Shown: piece by piece, positions 1-15,033 of the stretch
Position numbering within the stretch: position 1 is the stretch's first letter
How the letters are laid out: each line of letters starts with the position of its first letter
Made by a program: the position numbers and the translations under genes
Source of the DNA: Tubulanus polymorphus
Lineage: Eukaryota; Nemertea; Palaeonemertea; Tubulaniformes; Tubulanidae
Direction: 5' to 3'
DNA length: 64,000 nt
Assembly: GCF_964204645.1 (NCBI RefSeq)
Contig: NC_134026.1
Location: 23,392,650-23,456,649 of the forward strand
Notes under the pieces: generated by a model
Told to the model about the DNA's origin: nothing
What the model saw: only the letters and a program-made list of their open reading frames with translations
The model's database searches: none

Positions 1-235
1 TAAGTCACGACTCATGTTGAACGCTTGAAATACGAAGAAAAGTGTCGCGAAGCAACGACTAAAACGTACGATTTCCTCTCACGATTGCGCGCAATTTCTT
101 TTAACGATATCAATCAATTACATGCATGCCTAAGGAGAACTGCTCGTCCTTTAGAAGGTAAATTTCTAAACGAATTATCTATGTTTAGTCAAGAGAGGAT
201 GAAAATAGCTGGGTTTGGCTGATTAGATCACCTAC

Positions 236-2634
236 CCTCTAAAAGGTTTATACCAAGAACAAGAGCAGGTCCTACACTCGGTGACGAGGTAGTATAAAGA
301 GTATGCGATCCACCGTTGACCTGAGCCTTTATCGGATCTCGCCAAACAGCTTTGTAGTTTTCCAAGTCTTTTCTTGTAATATTGCCACCTGCATGGAAAA
401 AATCCACCATAACTATCATATCATCTGCCGTAAAAAAAGCTTTGATTAATAATCATCACCACAGTGCTTGGCGATATTCTAGTCTGGCGCCAAATAATGA
501 TCGATGAGCGAATTAATTCAACAAAATGTTATGTTCTTTTATCACTCGGCAGCAGTCGAAACAATATAGGCTGAATAGAAAAATTACAAAATAAAAATGG
601 ATGCTTCATTGTACAAATTATCGGCTGTATCCAGAAATGCATTCCTGGCCAATGGTCGTTGGCCGACGATAGACTACAAATCAATATGTGGCGGTAGCTT
701 ATCATAATCCCAAACTTAAAAATGTCATAATCAAATTTTTATTTCGATGATACGTACAGGATGTACGTATCCATCGGACCAACAATTCAACAATCTTTGA
801 TATTATGTATCAGCATCATAAAGTATAGTCTACCAGAAAACTCCTTACCTGCGGAATTCACGTCGTCGACAATATCGTCTGTTAATGGCCCATCATAGAA
901 TACCGAATCTCCGGCATTCGCAATTGTTCTCAACGTGTTCAGGAAACGATTCCTCAGCAATCTGTCGCCTTCTTCTCTCAGACGACCAGTCATTGGATTG
1001 ATGAAGTCGATGCTTTACAGAAATAGGATCTCAGATGTTATCACAACCATATATATTTTTAAACAATGTTGAAACAACAAGATTTCGTGCAAAGAAAACA
1101 AAAACATATACTAAACTTAACTTTGAACTCCAAACTTTTTTCGATTGAAATATCGATCTTACCCAAATGATGGATTTTGTTCGATGGCGCATTGGACATC
1201 TTTCATAGATTTGTACAAATGGGCGCCGATTTTAATTCCTTCTTCGGCAATTTTCAGCACAGGATTGAACAGTTCTTTCCAGGTCAAACGCCCGAAGCGT
1301 TCGTGCGCCTGGCGGTAACCTCTCAGTTCACCGGGTACCCCGATTGACATACCACCTATAAACAAATATTTCCGTTAAGCCGGTCCTAGAACGTGTGTTG
1401 AAATCGCCGCTATGAGTTTAGTACCTGTTGATAGAATCCTCGGATTGGAAAGCAGTAGACTTCGGTTCAAAACAGATGCCGTTTCTCTAGCGTCAAGCGT
1501 GTATACTTTGTTGTCCGATCTCCATGAAATAAAAAAAAGAATCAGACAACCGTTATGTTGTTGTTATTCTTTCAAATGTGAAATACGTAAACACCTTTCA
1601 AGGGCTTACTTTCTGTAATAAGTCATTAGAAATCCGGCGCCAATACCAGAACTCTGTGGGTTCGCTATTCCCAAACATAACAACGTTGCTATAGCTGCGT
1701 CTATGGCAGACCCGCGTTTTCTGGCCATTATTTCACTAGAAAGTATAGATATGGATTATGTCAGATACCACGGGGTGATATCAAAAATTCAAAAATAATA
1801 TCTTGGGTAAATGGATTTGGAAATATAGGTATGAGTTCGGAGAGAGATACCCAAAGCAAGATTTGTATATGATAATAATAACTAAAAGAAACCGAATGAT
1901 AACGAACAAACAGAAGACATAATTTATGCTATTTATCTGCTGTGTTTGTCTATAGAACAAGTGCGAGGTACATTGATATCAATCAGTCACAATTATTTTC
2001 GAATTGAGAAGAGTTTAATGACCGAACTCATTTCATATAGGCTTCTAAACATTTGTGTTTGAGATATCTTTTTGTTACCCCAATAGCAATCAGAGAATTC
2101 ACCACATCGTTCTGTAATTGATTTCCTGATGTATGTCTTCCGAATGTGTTCAATTCAAATTAAAAGCCTATTAGTGTCTAAACGAATAGTGGTGTCCAAC
2201 ACTATGTTTATCGCTTTCCTGGCAATTAATTATACGCTGCAACCAACGCTTGTAAATTAAATGTAACCATAGAGCCAACACCAGACAACCGACGGCACAG
2301 GGTTTCTATCATTATAATGTATATTACTTACGTTCCAACTGTTGAACAGATTTTTGAGTTAGTCGAAACAATTGCAAATCTATAATTGACCGTCCCGTCT
2401 TGACAAGTTCGCGATTCTGCGTATCGATGTAACTCATCCTGGTAACTGAAAGAATCCCCAACATCTGTGGCATTGCTCGCTCCGAATTCATCTGACGGTC
2501 CGATGCCGAATACGAGCCCGACGGTGATGATGAGGGCGCCCACGATGAAGGCCCCTAGACCGACCAATTGAGGCACTCGACGACTGCGACTATAAGAGGA
2601 AGTTGTACTAGGTTGTATGGCGTATGATATTTTC
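236..2634 (-). CDS. GGT1: Gamma-glutamyltransferase, N-terminal half (partial)
   Basis: This is the large-subunit half of a membrane gamma-glutamyltransferase, the ectoenzyme that cleaves or transfers the gamma-glutamyl group of glutathione. Six exons are readable on the minus strand: 2332-2634, 1610-1735, 1425-1519, 1163-1355, 849-1012 and about 236-388. All have GT/AG borders and compatible phases. The first carries an Arg/Ser-rich cytosolic stretch and one hydrophobic helix (LVGLGAFIVGALIITVGLVF), as expected of a type II membrane protein. Then come family motifs: RGSAIDAAIATLLCLGI, LDARETAS (the Arg that binds the glutamyl carboxylate in characterised GGTs), GGMSIGVPGELRGY and GNITRKDLENY. 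About 344 of the usual ~570 residues are present. The small subunit with the catalytic Thr lies beyond the left edge. Exon 2332-2634 has no in-frame ATG and begins in phase 2, so a further 5' exon is needed; 3990-4030 is a candidate. Which GGT paralogue this is cannot be decided. Confidence 0.93.
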
Positions 2635-3989
2635 CTACAAGACACAACGATGGAAACACAATAGGCAACATGTATCGTGAATATGCGTGAAGAGAATGGA
2701 ATTGTGATTTCAATTCGTGCGAAACACAGAAAAACAACACGAGTTCGGAATAAATGAAATACCGAATGCTTTGATTGAAGTCGATTTCTTGAATTGAATT
2801 TCTGATCTAATGTTTATTCAGTTTTTCTAACCTAGGGTCTTGTGATTTGTACCAAGCGGGAAGGAGCTTCACGATCGAGATGAAAAGGTTTCTATGAAAC
2901 GGTATTTAGAAACAAGACAATTGCCGTTCGAGTTTTTAAAAATCCAGTATCAGAGAGCATTAATTTCGTCAAGAATCGAAGCGTTTTCACACAAATGTCA
3001 AATGATGTTTCCCCGAAAGAACAGGGACAAAAAAGTACAGACGATTGACATGCTCGCTTGACGACATGGTAGAATGGATTTTAATTGAAAGTTTCTGTGT
3101 CAAAATGATATCGATAGCAATGCGTGAATACATTTCAATTTGATTAATGTTTTGAAGGGTTTTAAGATTTTTAACTTGGTGCCAAGCTATATCAGGATCT
3201 TGGATTATTTGATTTACAGACGACAGCAAGATTTATTACCCATAGGCTGATAGTGGGATTGAAATTGAATTATGCTGTATTGAAATTGAACGGAAACATA
3301 TAAGAGATAAGGATACATGTTGACATGTGCGAGAGCGAATTCAATGATTATAAAAGTTAAAGTGACGTGCTCAACTTGGGCGATAACGTCGAATCCATTG
3401 CCGATGTATTCATCATTCATACTTTCGGCCCGAACACCGAATCCTATCACAGAACATACATGAAATGCGGATCCGACTAAACTTAAAAAATATATAGGCC
3501 TATTAAATATATGTGTTGCGTCCTGCACAGTTATTGTTTATCTAGAACCTACACGTATAATAATCACATAGGCTTTTACATGATGTGTTGATATAATTCC
3601 ACTCGATCGTTACAATATTTGATTAAGAAAACCATCAGTATTATGACACTTATGAATACGCATATACGGTCGGTTTGGTGCAATTTTCGTAGTACTCGGA
3701 TAATTCATTTTATCATCGAATACTTGGTAAATGGTATATATGTTAATTGCATGTCGTATCACAACATACGATGAGCTTTTTGACACTAAATTTACTATTA
3801 ACGAATGTGTTACTTTGTTAAATAGAAAACATGTATGATGTGATGAATATGGTAGATGTCTGGGTAGCTTTAACTTTATGATATAGATGGCTTCATAATT
3901 TCCTCCCATAATGTCAAAGTTTCCTTTCCCAGATGAATGGTATCATCGGATATTCCCGCCTCTCGTTTGTACGAATGAATACAATATAC

Positions 3990-4030
3990 ATGGTTTGTTC
4001 AAGCCATGGACTCTGGGTGTACTCATTCAT
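3990..4030 (-). CDS. Candidate first coding exon of GGT
   Basis: On the minus strand an ATG at 4030 opens 13 codons (MNEYTQSPWLEQT) plus two bases before a weak GTATAT donor. The two spare bases plus the first G of the exon at 2634 make an ATG codon and keep the GGT frame, giving a cytosolic tail in front of the membrane helix. The E-box and CCAAT elements at 4070-4083 lie directly upstream. The phase fit is real but the donor is weak, and one in three random ORFs would fit, so this is a suggestion only. Confidence 0.25.
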
Positions 4031-4066
4031 TAAACCGGAGATTCCGTTTGCCTCCAATCGTACTCT

Positions 4067-4083
4067 TTTATTGGTCACGTGAC
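4067..4083 (-). promoter_or_regulatory. Palindromic E-box beside an inverted CCAAT box
   Basis: The perfect palindrome GTCACGTGAC (4074-4083) is followed on the minus strand by CCAAT. GTCACGTGAC is the binding form for USF/TFE-type bHLH-zip factors, and CCAAT is a core promoter element of NF-Y. The surrounding 4.03-4.35 kb is less AT-rich and richer in CpG than its flanks. This fits a promoter driving leftward transcription, most simply that of GGT. No transcription start can be seen. Confidence 0.3.
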
Positions 4084-4653
4084 TTTTTGGAGATTCCAAA
4101 ACCTCCTTTCTGTCGAGGTGGTGTGATTCGGATTTTGTGTGGAGCCAACCGGAGATATCGGATGGACATGTCCTCGGAGGTCATAAAAGAGTACACCCGT
4201 AGAGTCCATGGTCGAGCGCAACATTGTTCAATCCGGTCAGCGTGGCTGACTTAGCAGGGTGATCGTCTCGAGACAGGTTTTGAGATCGAATCGTCGCGAG
4301 TGTGACTGCCTCACCCACCGGTGTCCGAAGTCACCCGTAAGCGCATTTTGTCATACCAAGGACTGTGGTCCAAAATCTTCGACCGTACCGACAGCAAATT
4401 TTCATCGTCTGCAGAAGTGCCGTGACAAGGCATTGTTGAAATGTAATCGTCATCCATGCGTTCACAAATGAAAGCATCGATCACTGTAGCAAATAGCTCG
4501 GGGTTATGACGTATAAGTATTATTCTAGTGATAAATGGATTCTGTTTTGAATTAATCTCATTTGTCAAGTGCTTACTCCAAGAATTAATACGAAGTCACA
4601 CCCATCAGTTTTAAGATACATTGCGCACGTCGATTTAGCTCACATGCATGTAC

Positions 4654-4686
4654 CTTGGAGTAATCATTTCAAATGATTACTCCAAG
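4654..4686. repeat. Perfect 16 bp inverted repeat
   Basis: The arms CTTGGAGTAATCATTT and AAATGATTACTCCAAG are exact reverse complements separated by one base. The same short word catgtac lies just outside each arm in direct orientation. No gene is nearby. Confidence 0.9.
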
Positions 4687-5146
4687 CATGTACATAGCCA
4701 AGAAATCAAGGGAGTCTTTGATTACATTCATGTTCGAGTTTCAATATCGATACCAGTGAAGTGATTAAGTCACTGAATGAAACCTCAAATAGTAATTACA
4801 CCGAAACCGACCAAGTGAGGAAACCATAATTGTGATAATTTATATATATTCACGATCCAGAAATGTAAAGTCAGTAATGCATCCTTTCTTAATAAAGGGG
4901 AGTTGCAACAGTATGAACTTCTTCGTGATATCTAATAGATCACGACAAGAGAATTATTCCTGACATTTATGATATCAATGATTAATCAATTTACCAACGA
5001 GATCGCTGATTGTCTGTCATTATGATGGTTAATGGTTAATTCGCAACGTATTCGCGGAAAGCTTTATCTCACGTTCGACGCGGGTTTGTGTTTGATTTTT
5101 TTTCGAGCCGTACATGTAACAACTGAACACGAACGATGCCATAATC

Positions 5147-5179
5147 CCCCTCTCTCTTTCTTTCTCTCTCTCTTTCTCT
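5147..5179. repeat. CT-rich simple repeat
   Basis: A pyrimidine tract of CT and CTTT units, about 33 bp, with no coding content. Confidence 0.85.
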
Positions 5180-5951
5180 AGTCGCAGATAAAGAAAGAAA
5201 TTGGATGCATACGCGCGCAATATGATACTAAAATCGAAGAGAAACTAGTAGCGATTGATGTATCAATGAAAATAAATGAAGCCGTGATGGAACAATGTGC
5301 TATGCATTTCTTAAAATGCTTCATCATATTTAGTCGAATAGTCAATAAGTATAGATCATCTTAGATTTCCGATGATGGAACAACCAAAATCTAATTCATT
5401 GCTAGCTAGGTGTTGCGTGTTGAAGTTAGTACTACGAACGCATGAAAATTAAAGTGTGATTTGCCATAACTTTGATAAGCTCCGCTGGCCATTACGCGAT
5501 GAAAGGTCCTAAATCATAACTACACGTATTTGTAATTCCCACAATATGAATGTTAAATGTCGCCTGATACGTAGGAGCAACAATGATCGACTAACATCGA
5601 TGAATAAAGCTCGGTGAAGGTTGAGATCTGATTCAAGTCCGCATCTGTCTGATTATGCAGAATGTTATGAATCAAAGACTCAATTGTTTTTCCACCCACG
5701 TAATTATAACTACCGGTATAACAGTTCATAAATCACTAATAATGCGGATAGACTGAGATGAGGGATCCCATATTGATCCAGAAACACCCTGAACCTTTAC
5801 CGATGGTTAATCAAACATGATTTGTATAACATTACATGAAACAGATAAAAAACGGAATAAAAAATATATAGCCCGCCGATTTCAATTATCATATACATGG
5901 TCTCTGAAGAATGAGAGACTCAGAAATAATATCGTGCGCAAAAAACCGCTT

Positions 5952-6633
5952 TCACGTAGATAATTTTGTCTTTATTAAATCGTAAATTATTCCAGTGTTA
6001 TCGTCATTTCTCGTCGTTCGTGGGACATACGTTTTCTCAGGGGTAATCTTTTTCCATTCAGCGAGCTGTGGACCTTTGATTAGCTGCGGTCGTCCATTAT
6101 TTACCGAGAATAGATGCGGGCAGTGCGGTGACATTGCCTGTGACAAACATGCATAATATTTGATACAAGAAAGAAATACATAAGGAAATATGATGTTGAC
6201 ATATCAGTTCAAGTGTAATCGTATAAAACATTCAAGGCATGAAAGGGAACGGGCAGCAACAGAATTTAAATCTTTTCGGATAATACAGACAACAATCCTT
6301 TGCCATAATGAACCTCATTATTTCGAGATGCAGTTGATTCAAAGCGGTATCCCCCAGGTGTACGACTTCGTTTCCATGTAAGACATGTTCTCCTAATTGC
6401 CTCCTAAACGGGATTCCCGTACGTGGCACTGCACTTCCAATTTTAATTGGGTTCCTGTCTTCAGAATTTGGCTCGAAATGAAATCCTTTGTGTATTCTGG
6501 GTTTTTTTTATGTTAACAGGTGCTCGCGAATGATAAGACACTTTTTCCAAATTAACGGGTTAACCATCCGTGAATCTTTGGTCGTGTGTTTCTCCGGGTT
6601 TTTGAACGTGCACGAATGTATTCTCCAGTCATC
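5952..6633 (-). other. Unrecognised protein-like ORF cluster, possibly a gene remnant
   Basis: Two open stretches on the minus strand read like protein but match no family I recognise. The first runs from an acceptor-like CTACAG at 6634 down to 6232 in one frame, broken by a single TAA at 6508-6510; after the stop it contains GFHFEPNSEDRNPIKIG and GEHVLHGNEVVHLGD. The second starts after CACAG at 6137 and ends at a TGA at 5952, including GRPQLIKGPQLAEWKKI. The single stop inside otherwise continuous sequence could mark a decayed gene or simply chance. The amino-acid make-up is mixed rather than low complexity. I assign no function. Confidence 0.25.
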
Positions 6634-8255
6634 CTGTAGAAAACCTAATCTATCGACGGCAAAAGCAATTTAGAGGAATATTTTAGACACAGAACGATTG
6701 TAATTGTATAACCTTCTGAATTATTTAAGAAAAAACATTAAAACAAACTACTCTCCCAGTCGCGGTGTCAAACAAATTCCTATACTTTGCTGTAAAATCT
6801 TATTTGTTCTTGCGACGCATGGATATTACCTGTCTCGTCCGTTATACCGGCATATATAGCGACAAGAATTGTGAATGTGAGAAAGCGAATCAACAATCTT
6901 ACTGGAATGATGAAGTGAATAATATCATCGCTGATGATGGTAGCAGTAATAGGGACGACTGATGGTGATAACAATCATATAATCAGCGATGGTTTTCTTT
7001 TGGTAGACATTTTCTTATCGAAGACATGTCGACCAAGTGCGGCATAAAATCGCAAAACCGGAACCTATGAACCTGCACATTTTTTTCGTCATAAGTCACA
7101 CATGATCTTCAGAAAGTCTCGCGATTTGGGTGCTTACAATTCAACGTGAAAAATGATAATCATGGCGTTAAACACGAAAACCGTATCAAATACACGTAGA
7201 ATTTCGATTCTGGTTGAATTGCTAATCACAAGTCCGTGACTTATCTTTTTCAGTTACCACCATAAGAACTCAAAGATAAATGCACAGAGCTATTAACTTT
7301 TCTTCAATTTCAACATGAAATTATCGATCAGAATTGGAAATCACCAACATATAGATTATAGAGATCCCAACATGGTTTCTGTTTGATTATTTACCACCAT
7401 TACATTTGTCTGTGGTTATTTGATGGCAGTATCATAATTGATAACTGATATATTTACATAAACCTCAAGCATACACTCAATTCACTTTATGAATGGCTGT
7501 TAATTCGGTGTAAAACCATTTTACAGAATCAATAAAATGATGCTTTTTGTAAACTATTTTGACACGAGCTTTTGTCGTTACAATTTTTCAGAGCTCATGG
7601 ACAAATCGAAATGAAAAACGAGTTTACCGAGTATCGTGCTGAATTTCGAGTCCGAAATCTACACTCACTAGTCAAACGTAAAAAAAAGATTTCTGCACAA
7701 AACGCGATCCTTGCATATATGTAACATTTTGACGGCATTCGTTTCTGAATTACGTTTTGTTGACGAGGTAATTAATAGAGCTGACAGACATATCGGCAAA
7801 ACCATTATCAAAGAGCGCCAAGATTACCGGAAATCATTGCGGTTTGTCATGCGATCATCCGGAGAGACGTGAACGGTGGAACTTACAGTATTTTCAATGA
7901 CAGTTCACAAGCAAAAGTATGCTTTCTTAATGACACGCTAGCAGTCATTATTACAGTGATGATTCTTATCATTTATGATATACGATAATAGTGGAGGCCT
8001 ATGTATTTCATACGTACATCAGATATGGCTTGAATCCGCCGTCAAATTCATAATGAGCTAGGTCTACGAGCTGACACATGACTTCAATCGTGATATACAC
8101 ACCGATAGAATCATGAATACTCACAAGACTTCAGAAAAAAATGTGTTTAATTCGAAATATTATGATTTGACAAGTAATTTTTGTTTCAGATACAATGGGA
8201 GGCAATGTGAAATCGAAAGCAATAGTTCGTACGACAAGCATAACCGATATCTTAC

Positions 8256-8696
8256 CACATTTCAAAACGCCCAACTCCGTTAGAAAATGGAGAGATCCTC
8301 TTTTAGCATACGAACATATATCTATAATTCGAACAACTCCCATGTTCTCCATCACAATGCGTATATTTTCAACAATCTATATACGTTCGTTATGAAAGAT
8401 CACCTCAGGTTGTCAGTCTATTTTCATTGATTTGTTATACAAATACGTGGCTGCCATATTATCTTAATTCAAAGGACAATAAGGCAGATGAAAACCATGT
8501 CCTCCGTTTTATTTCTATATCGTTAAATTTATTTTTTCATTCTGCCAATAGCTTTTGTGACAAAAATGAATTCTTACTTGGCTCGGTTCAATGTCAAAAA
8601 TCAATGCCGCCTTGCATTTAATCGATTCAGAATCTAAACTTCCCTTCTTATCGCTTTTCAACATAACGCAACCGATAATATGTTTACATACAAATC
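8256..8696 (-). other. Two possible exons of an unknown minus-strand gene
   Basis: Two minus-strand intervals combine an acceptor, an open frame and a good donor: 8578-8696 (TACGTAG before it, GTAAGA after, reading KKGSLDSESIKCKAALIFDI) and 8256-8376 (TATATAG before, GTAAGA after, reading CSYAKRGSLHFLTELGVL). They could belong with the ORFs at 5952-6633. The plus strand of 8184-8395 is also open, after TTTCAG, so at most one reading is real. No family was recognised. Confidence 0.2.
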
Positions 8697-9237
8697 CTAC
8701 GTAAGTACGTACGCATTTGGCTTTCATGTCATAAAATTAAAAATAGATGATGGGTAATATTTTTGAAATGGCAGTGCTATCGACTGGTTTGTATATATAG
8801 AATATTTAACGTCAGAAAAACATTTCTGGTGATAGTTTTTCATCATAACAATATGGTTCGAAAATGCGAAAAGGCCTTTAGAAGCGACAAGAATTCAAAT
8901 ACGGCTCCTACATCTATTTTCAGTCTAGTTTATAAACAACTTAGAATTGATGTTTACTTTCATCCTTAACTTAAAATCTTACCTTTTAGGTCCATCCCTC
9001 GGCATTTCTTCGGCAACTAATAAGCTTTGTTGTAAAGCTTTGCAATAAACGACATATTATTATCACCTGTGGATGCTTAGAGGCTTACGGCAGTTTTCTG
9101 ATGTCAAACTATTAAACGTGGCGATGAGGACTGTGATACTCAGCAGTGTTCGGTGGCATCGCTACATAAAACCGTAAACGCGTGTACCCGTTTCCGCAGT
9201 AACCACCCCATCTTTTATTGTATTTTGGCATACATGT

Positions 9238-9444
9238 CAGGGGCGGATCCAAGGGAAGGAAAATGTCAAGTTTCCCTGAAATTCCACGTATGTAAATGAT
9301 ACCTCAAAAAGTTTAAATACATATGCTTGTCCTCTGAAATGATGAGTTTACGATTTCCGATGAGCTTTCTTCCGAGATGCCCTTTTGTATGACCCTATTT
9401 TAGGGGTGCACTCCACTTTGATTCAGACCCGAGATCCGTCCCTG
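9238..9444. mobile_element. hAT-like miniature inverted-repeat element
   Basis: A 207 bp non-coding element begins CAGGGGCGGATC and ends with the reverse complement of CAGGGACGGATC. Termini of the type CAGGGGCGGATC are common on non-autonomous hAT elements in animal genomes. The eight bases on either side do not match, so the target-site duplication has decayed or the boundary is slightly off. It encodes nothing. Confidence 0.55.
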
Positions 9445-10032
9445 ATATTAGCATGATTTTTTTCATGGAAGATAACTAAGTATCGAATAGGAGGCATCTT
9501 GGCTTATTACTGATATGTAATTGAATTGTTAAAAGAATTCCCATAATTAACATTAGCCCTTTCATACAGTCGTTTCTTTTTGAAAGTACATACAATACAG
9601 TTAAAATTCACATAAACTGTTTCGGTGTATTTTTTCATCACTCGTCATTATCATGTTCAATATCATCATTAATAAGACTAAAAATATCATTTTGACATGA
9701 GAAAACTCGGTCTGCAGCAGATGTCGATAAGCTATCAGCGTTAAAACATGGAGATTTGCATTTAAGGCGCCTAATTCTTAACTCACATTTCATATCATTG
9801 CAAATCGGAGGAATATTCTTAAAAAGGTTACTCTTGTTAACTGTTGAAATTCATTTCTTACCATGGGAAAAGGCCACGTATAACATATGAAATCTTAGAG
9901 TAATCATTGAATGAATCTTGCTACTGCTGCTGCTTAACCAGCATTTCAGCTATTCTCTAAAACTTTGAAGTTCTCATGTATATATGTTTTGTCAGTTTTT
10001 CTCTCTTGTTTATACAGCTTCTTTGATAAAAA

Positions 10033-11417
10033 ATGATCGGAATTTTTCCGTTCGTCTGTGCAACGATACTTGCCGTTACTGTCGATGGTCAAGTCAACGT
10101 AAACATTTGTCCAAGTAAGTACGATTCATTCTTAAGCTCTGATATTGAGATCCTTGCATTGAGCCGTTTCCCGTATACCTGGGATTCCATTAATATCTTA
10201 CAGACCGGGGTAAAAGATTTTTCGTAAAAGATGTCGAGAATGCGTTTAACAAAGTGAAAGACGTTTTCGAAGGTCCCGTTAAGAGCTGGTTTGAGGAATT
10301 TTTTGAGATTGATATCAAGAACGTCAAAAAATCATTTACGTGTCAAGAATACTGGATGACCAACCTACCAGAGCACATTCGACGGCGCCCATTAAAGAAT
10401 TTAGTAATACCGGGTAAATCTATAGCGGTAACAATATTGTTGTATTGACTGGAATTTCCTAAGTGATCTATTACGAAAAAAGAATCTTTGATATCGATCA
10501 AATCGCTTTTTTATCGAAGACAATTAGCTATTGATGCAATTGACGCCGAGATTTGTCCCAAGTCGGCTGAATTTAGCCTATTTACCGCTTCTCTTCCAGG
10601 GTCCCACAATTCGTTCACAATCGATCATGAAGTAAAATCCGGAAATAATTTTGTACCAGGTGAATACGGAGCTGCGGAAAGATGGATGAAGCTTGTTAGA
10701 CCGATCGTCAGGGATATGTCGGTAACGCAAGATATGAATGTGATGCAACAGCTACAGCTAGGAATACGGTATTTCGATATCAGGACCATTTTTGGAAAAC
10801 CGCGCGACAATGCGCCCTTGGATTTCTATGCCGCCCACGGTCTGTACGGCGGCCCATCTATACAAAAGCTCCATCACGTGAAAAACTTTCTCGATACGCA
10901 CCCGCGAGAAGTGGTAATTCTTTTTTACCAAAGGTTCCACGAGATATCTCCTCAGAGGCATGAGGAACATGTTTCTTTGATAAATGGTGTGTTAGGTGAC
11001 AAAATCGTCCCGTGCAACATATTCGACCCAAATAGGTCTTCTTTGGAAGATATCTTGGCAGCTGGGAGACAAGTTCTCGTCATCTATATGGGCAGATTCT
11101 GTCACCCGAGATTATACTTGGACAATCCGTTCAAAAGTATCAATAAACCGGGAGATTTGGTAAAATTTATGGACCAATCGTTACAAACGAGAACCAACCA
11201 GCGGTTGCACGTCCTTCAAGCGGTTATGCAGTTCAAACCGGATGCAATTGCTACATGTCTGAAGTTTAAATGTGCATCCTTGAAGACGTACGGTAAACGG
11301 TCGAATGCTCTTCTTGCGCAGTGGCTCAATGGAAAAAAGAACTTGAACATCGTAATGGTTGATTACGTCGAATACGCTGGTATTGTTAATGTCATTATTG
11401 CTAAAAATTACGAATAA
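10033..11417 (+). CDS. Secreted PI-PLC X-domain protein (PLCXD-like)
   Basis: Three exons, 10033-10114, 10204-10413 and 10600-11417, give a 369-residue protein. It opens with a hydrophobic signal peptide (MIGIFPFVCATILAVTVDG), so the product should enter the secretory pathway. Residues ~95 to the end form a phosphatidylinositol-phospholipase C X domain. Both catalytic histidines are visible: His100 in PGSHNSF and His177 in FYAAHGLYGG, with GIRYFDIR between them as in this fold. There is no Y, C2 or EF-hand domain, so it belongs to the X-domain-only group and not to the canonical PLC-beta, gamma or delta enzymes. The ~75 residues between signal and X domain match nothing I know. The stop codon overlaps an AATAAA at 11413-11418, so the 3' UTR may be very short. 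It converges on the minus-strand TTC38 copy 331 bp away. Substrate is inferred from the family only. Confidence 0.93.
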
Positions 11418-11748
11418 AGTAGTAAATCAATGTGTATATCATAAGTTCAAATTTAACAAGATGCGGATTCCAGCATTCAGAACCTTAGAGATGGTCATAT
11501 ATATATATGTATTTGAAAATATCAAGTTAACAAACAAATTCAGTAAAAACACAACAAAATGCTAATAGAATGTATATATATTTTTAGTGCGAAGCTGAAA
11601 ATATTAATTCTCAACAAATCGATGCTGATATTTCATAAATCAGATGCTGATATTTCATATCATAAAGGTACAAATGTGTCTAGAAAAAAAACAATAGTGT
11701 AAATATTTTGCTAAAAGCTTGATAAATATTCTCTCTACGGTATATCTT

Positions 11749-14839
<3,091 letters not shown>

Positions 14840-15033
14840 ATTATGAGAGGCGATAGAGTACCGACTATCTGGAAATTCGCTCAAACAAGAAACACGGAAG
14901 TGTTCTGAAAACTTGGGAAAACCCAAAAACCAGGAAGTCAGTCGACCCGCGCCGGACCTAGCTACGACTGCCGACTGCAGCAAGTTTTTTAAAAGTTCTT
15001 TTGTTTTTTTCTGCAGATTTCCTTAATTTGACT
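14840..15033. promoter_or_regulatory. Shared bidirectional promoter of the two TTC38 genes
   Basis: Only 194 bp separate the two TTC38 start codons, so both promoters and 5' UTRs must lie here. The interval holds an ETS-type site, CACGGAAGTG (14893-14902), and a second GGAAGT (14933-14938), plus a CpG-bearing stretch around 14942-14955. ETS/GABP sites are typical of bidirectional promoters. I see no TATA box. Start sites are unknown. Confidence 0.65.

Larger units (their letters stand above)
2635..5940. other. Gene-poor stretch upstream of GGT exons
   Basis: No convincing conserved coding sequence was found apart from the candidate exon and promoter elements near 4.0 kb. It holds a perfect hairpin at 4654-4686 and a CT-rich tract at 5147-5179. 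Most is presumably the first intron of GGT and intergenic DNA. Confidence 0.4.

Noticed and set aside
3214-3528. 104-codon minus-strand frame with hydrophobic stretches
   Set aside because: Hydrophobic frames are expected by chance in AT-rich DNA; phase does not fit as the GGT 5' exon and no family was recognised.
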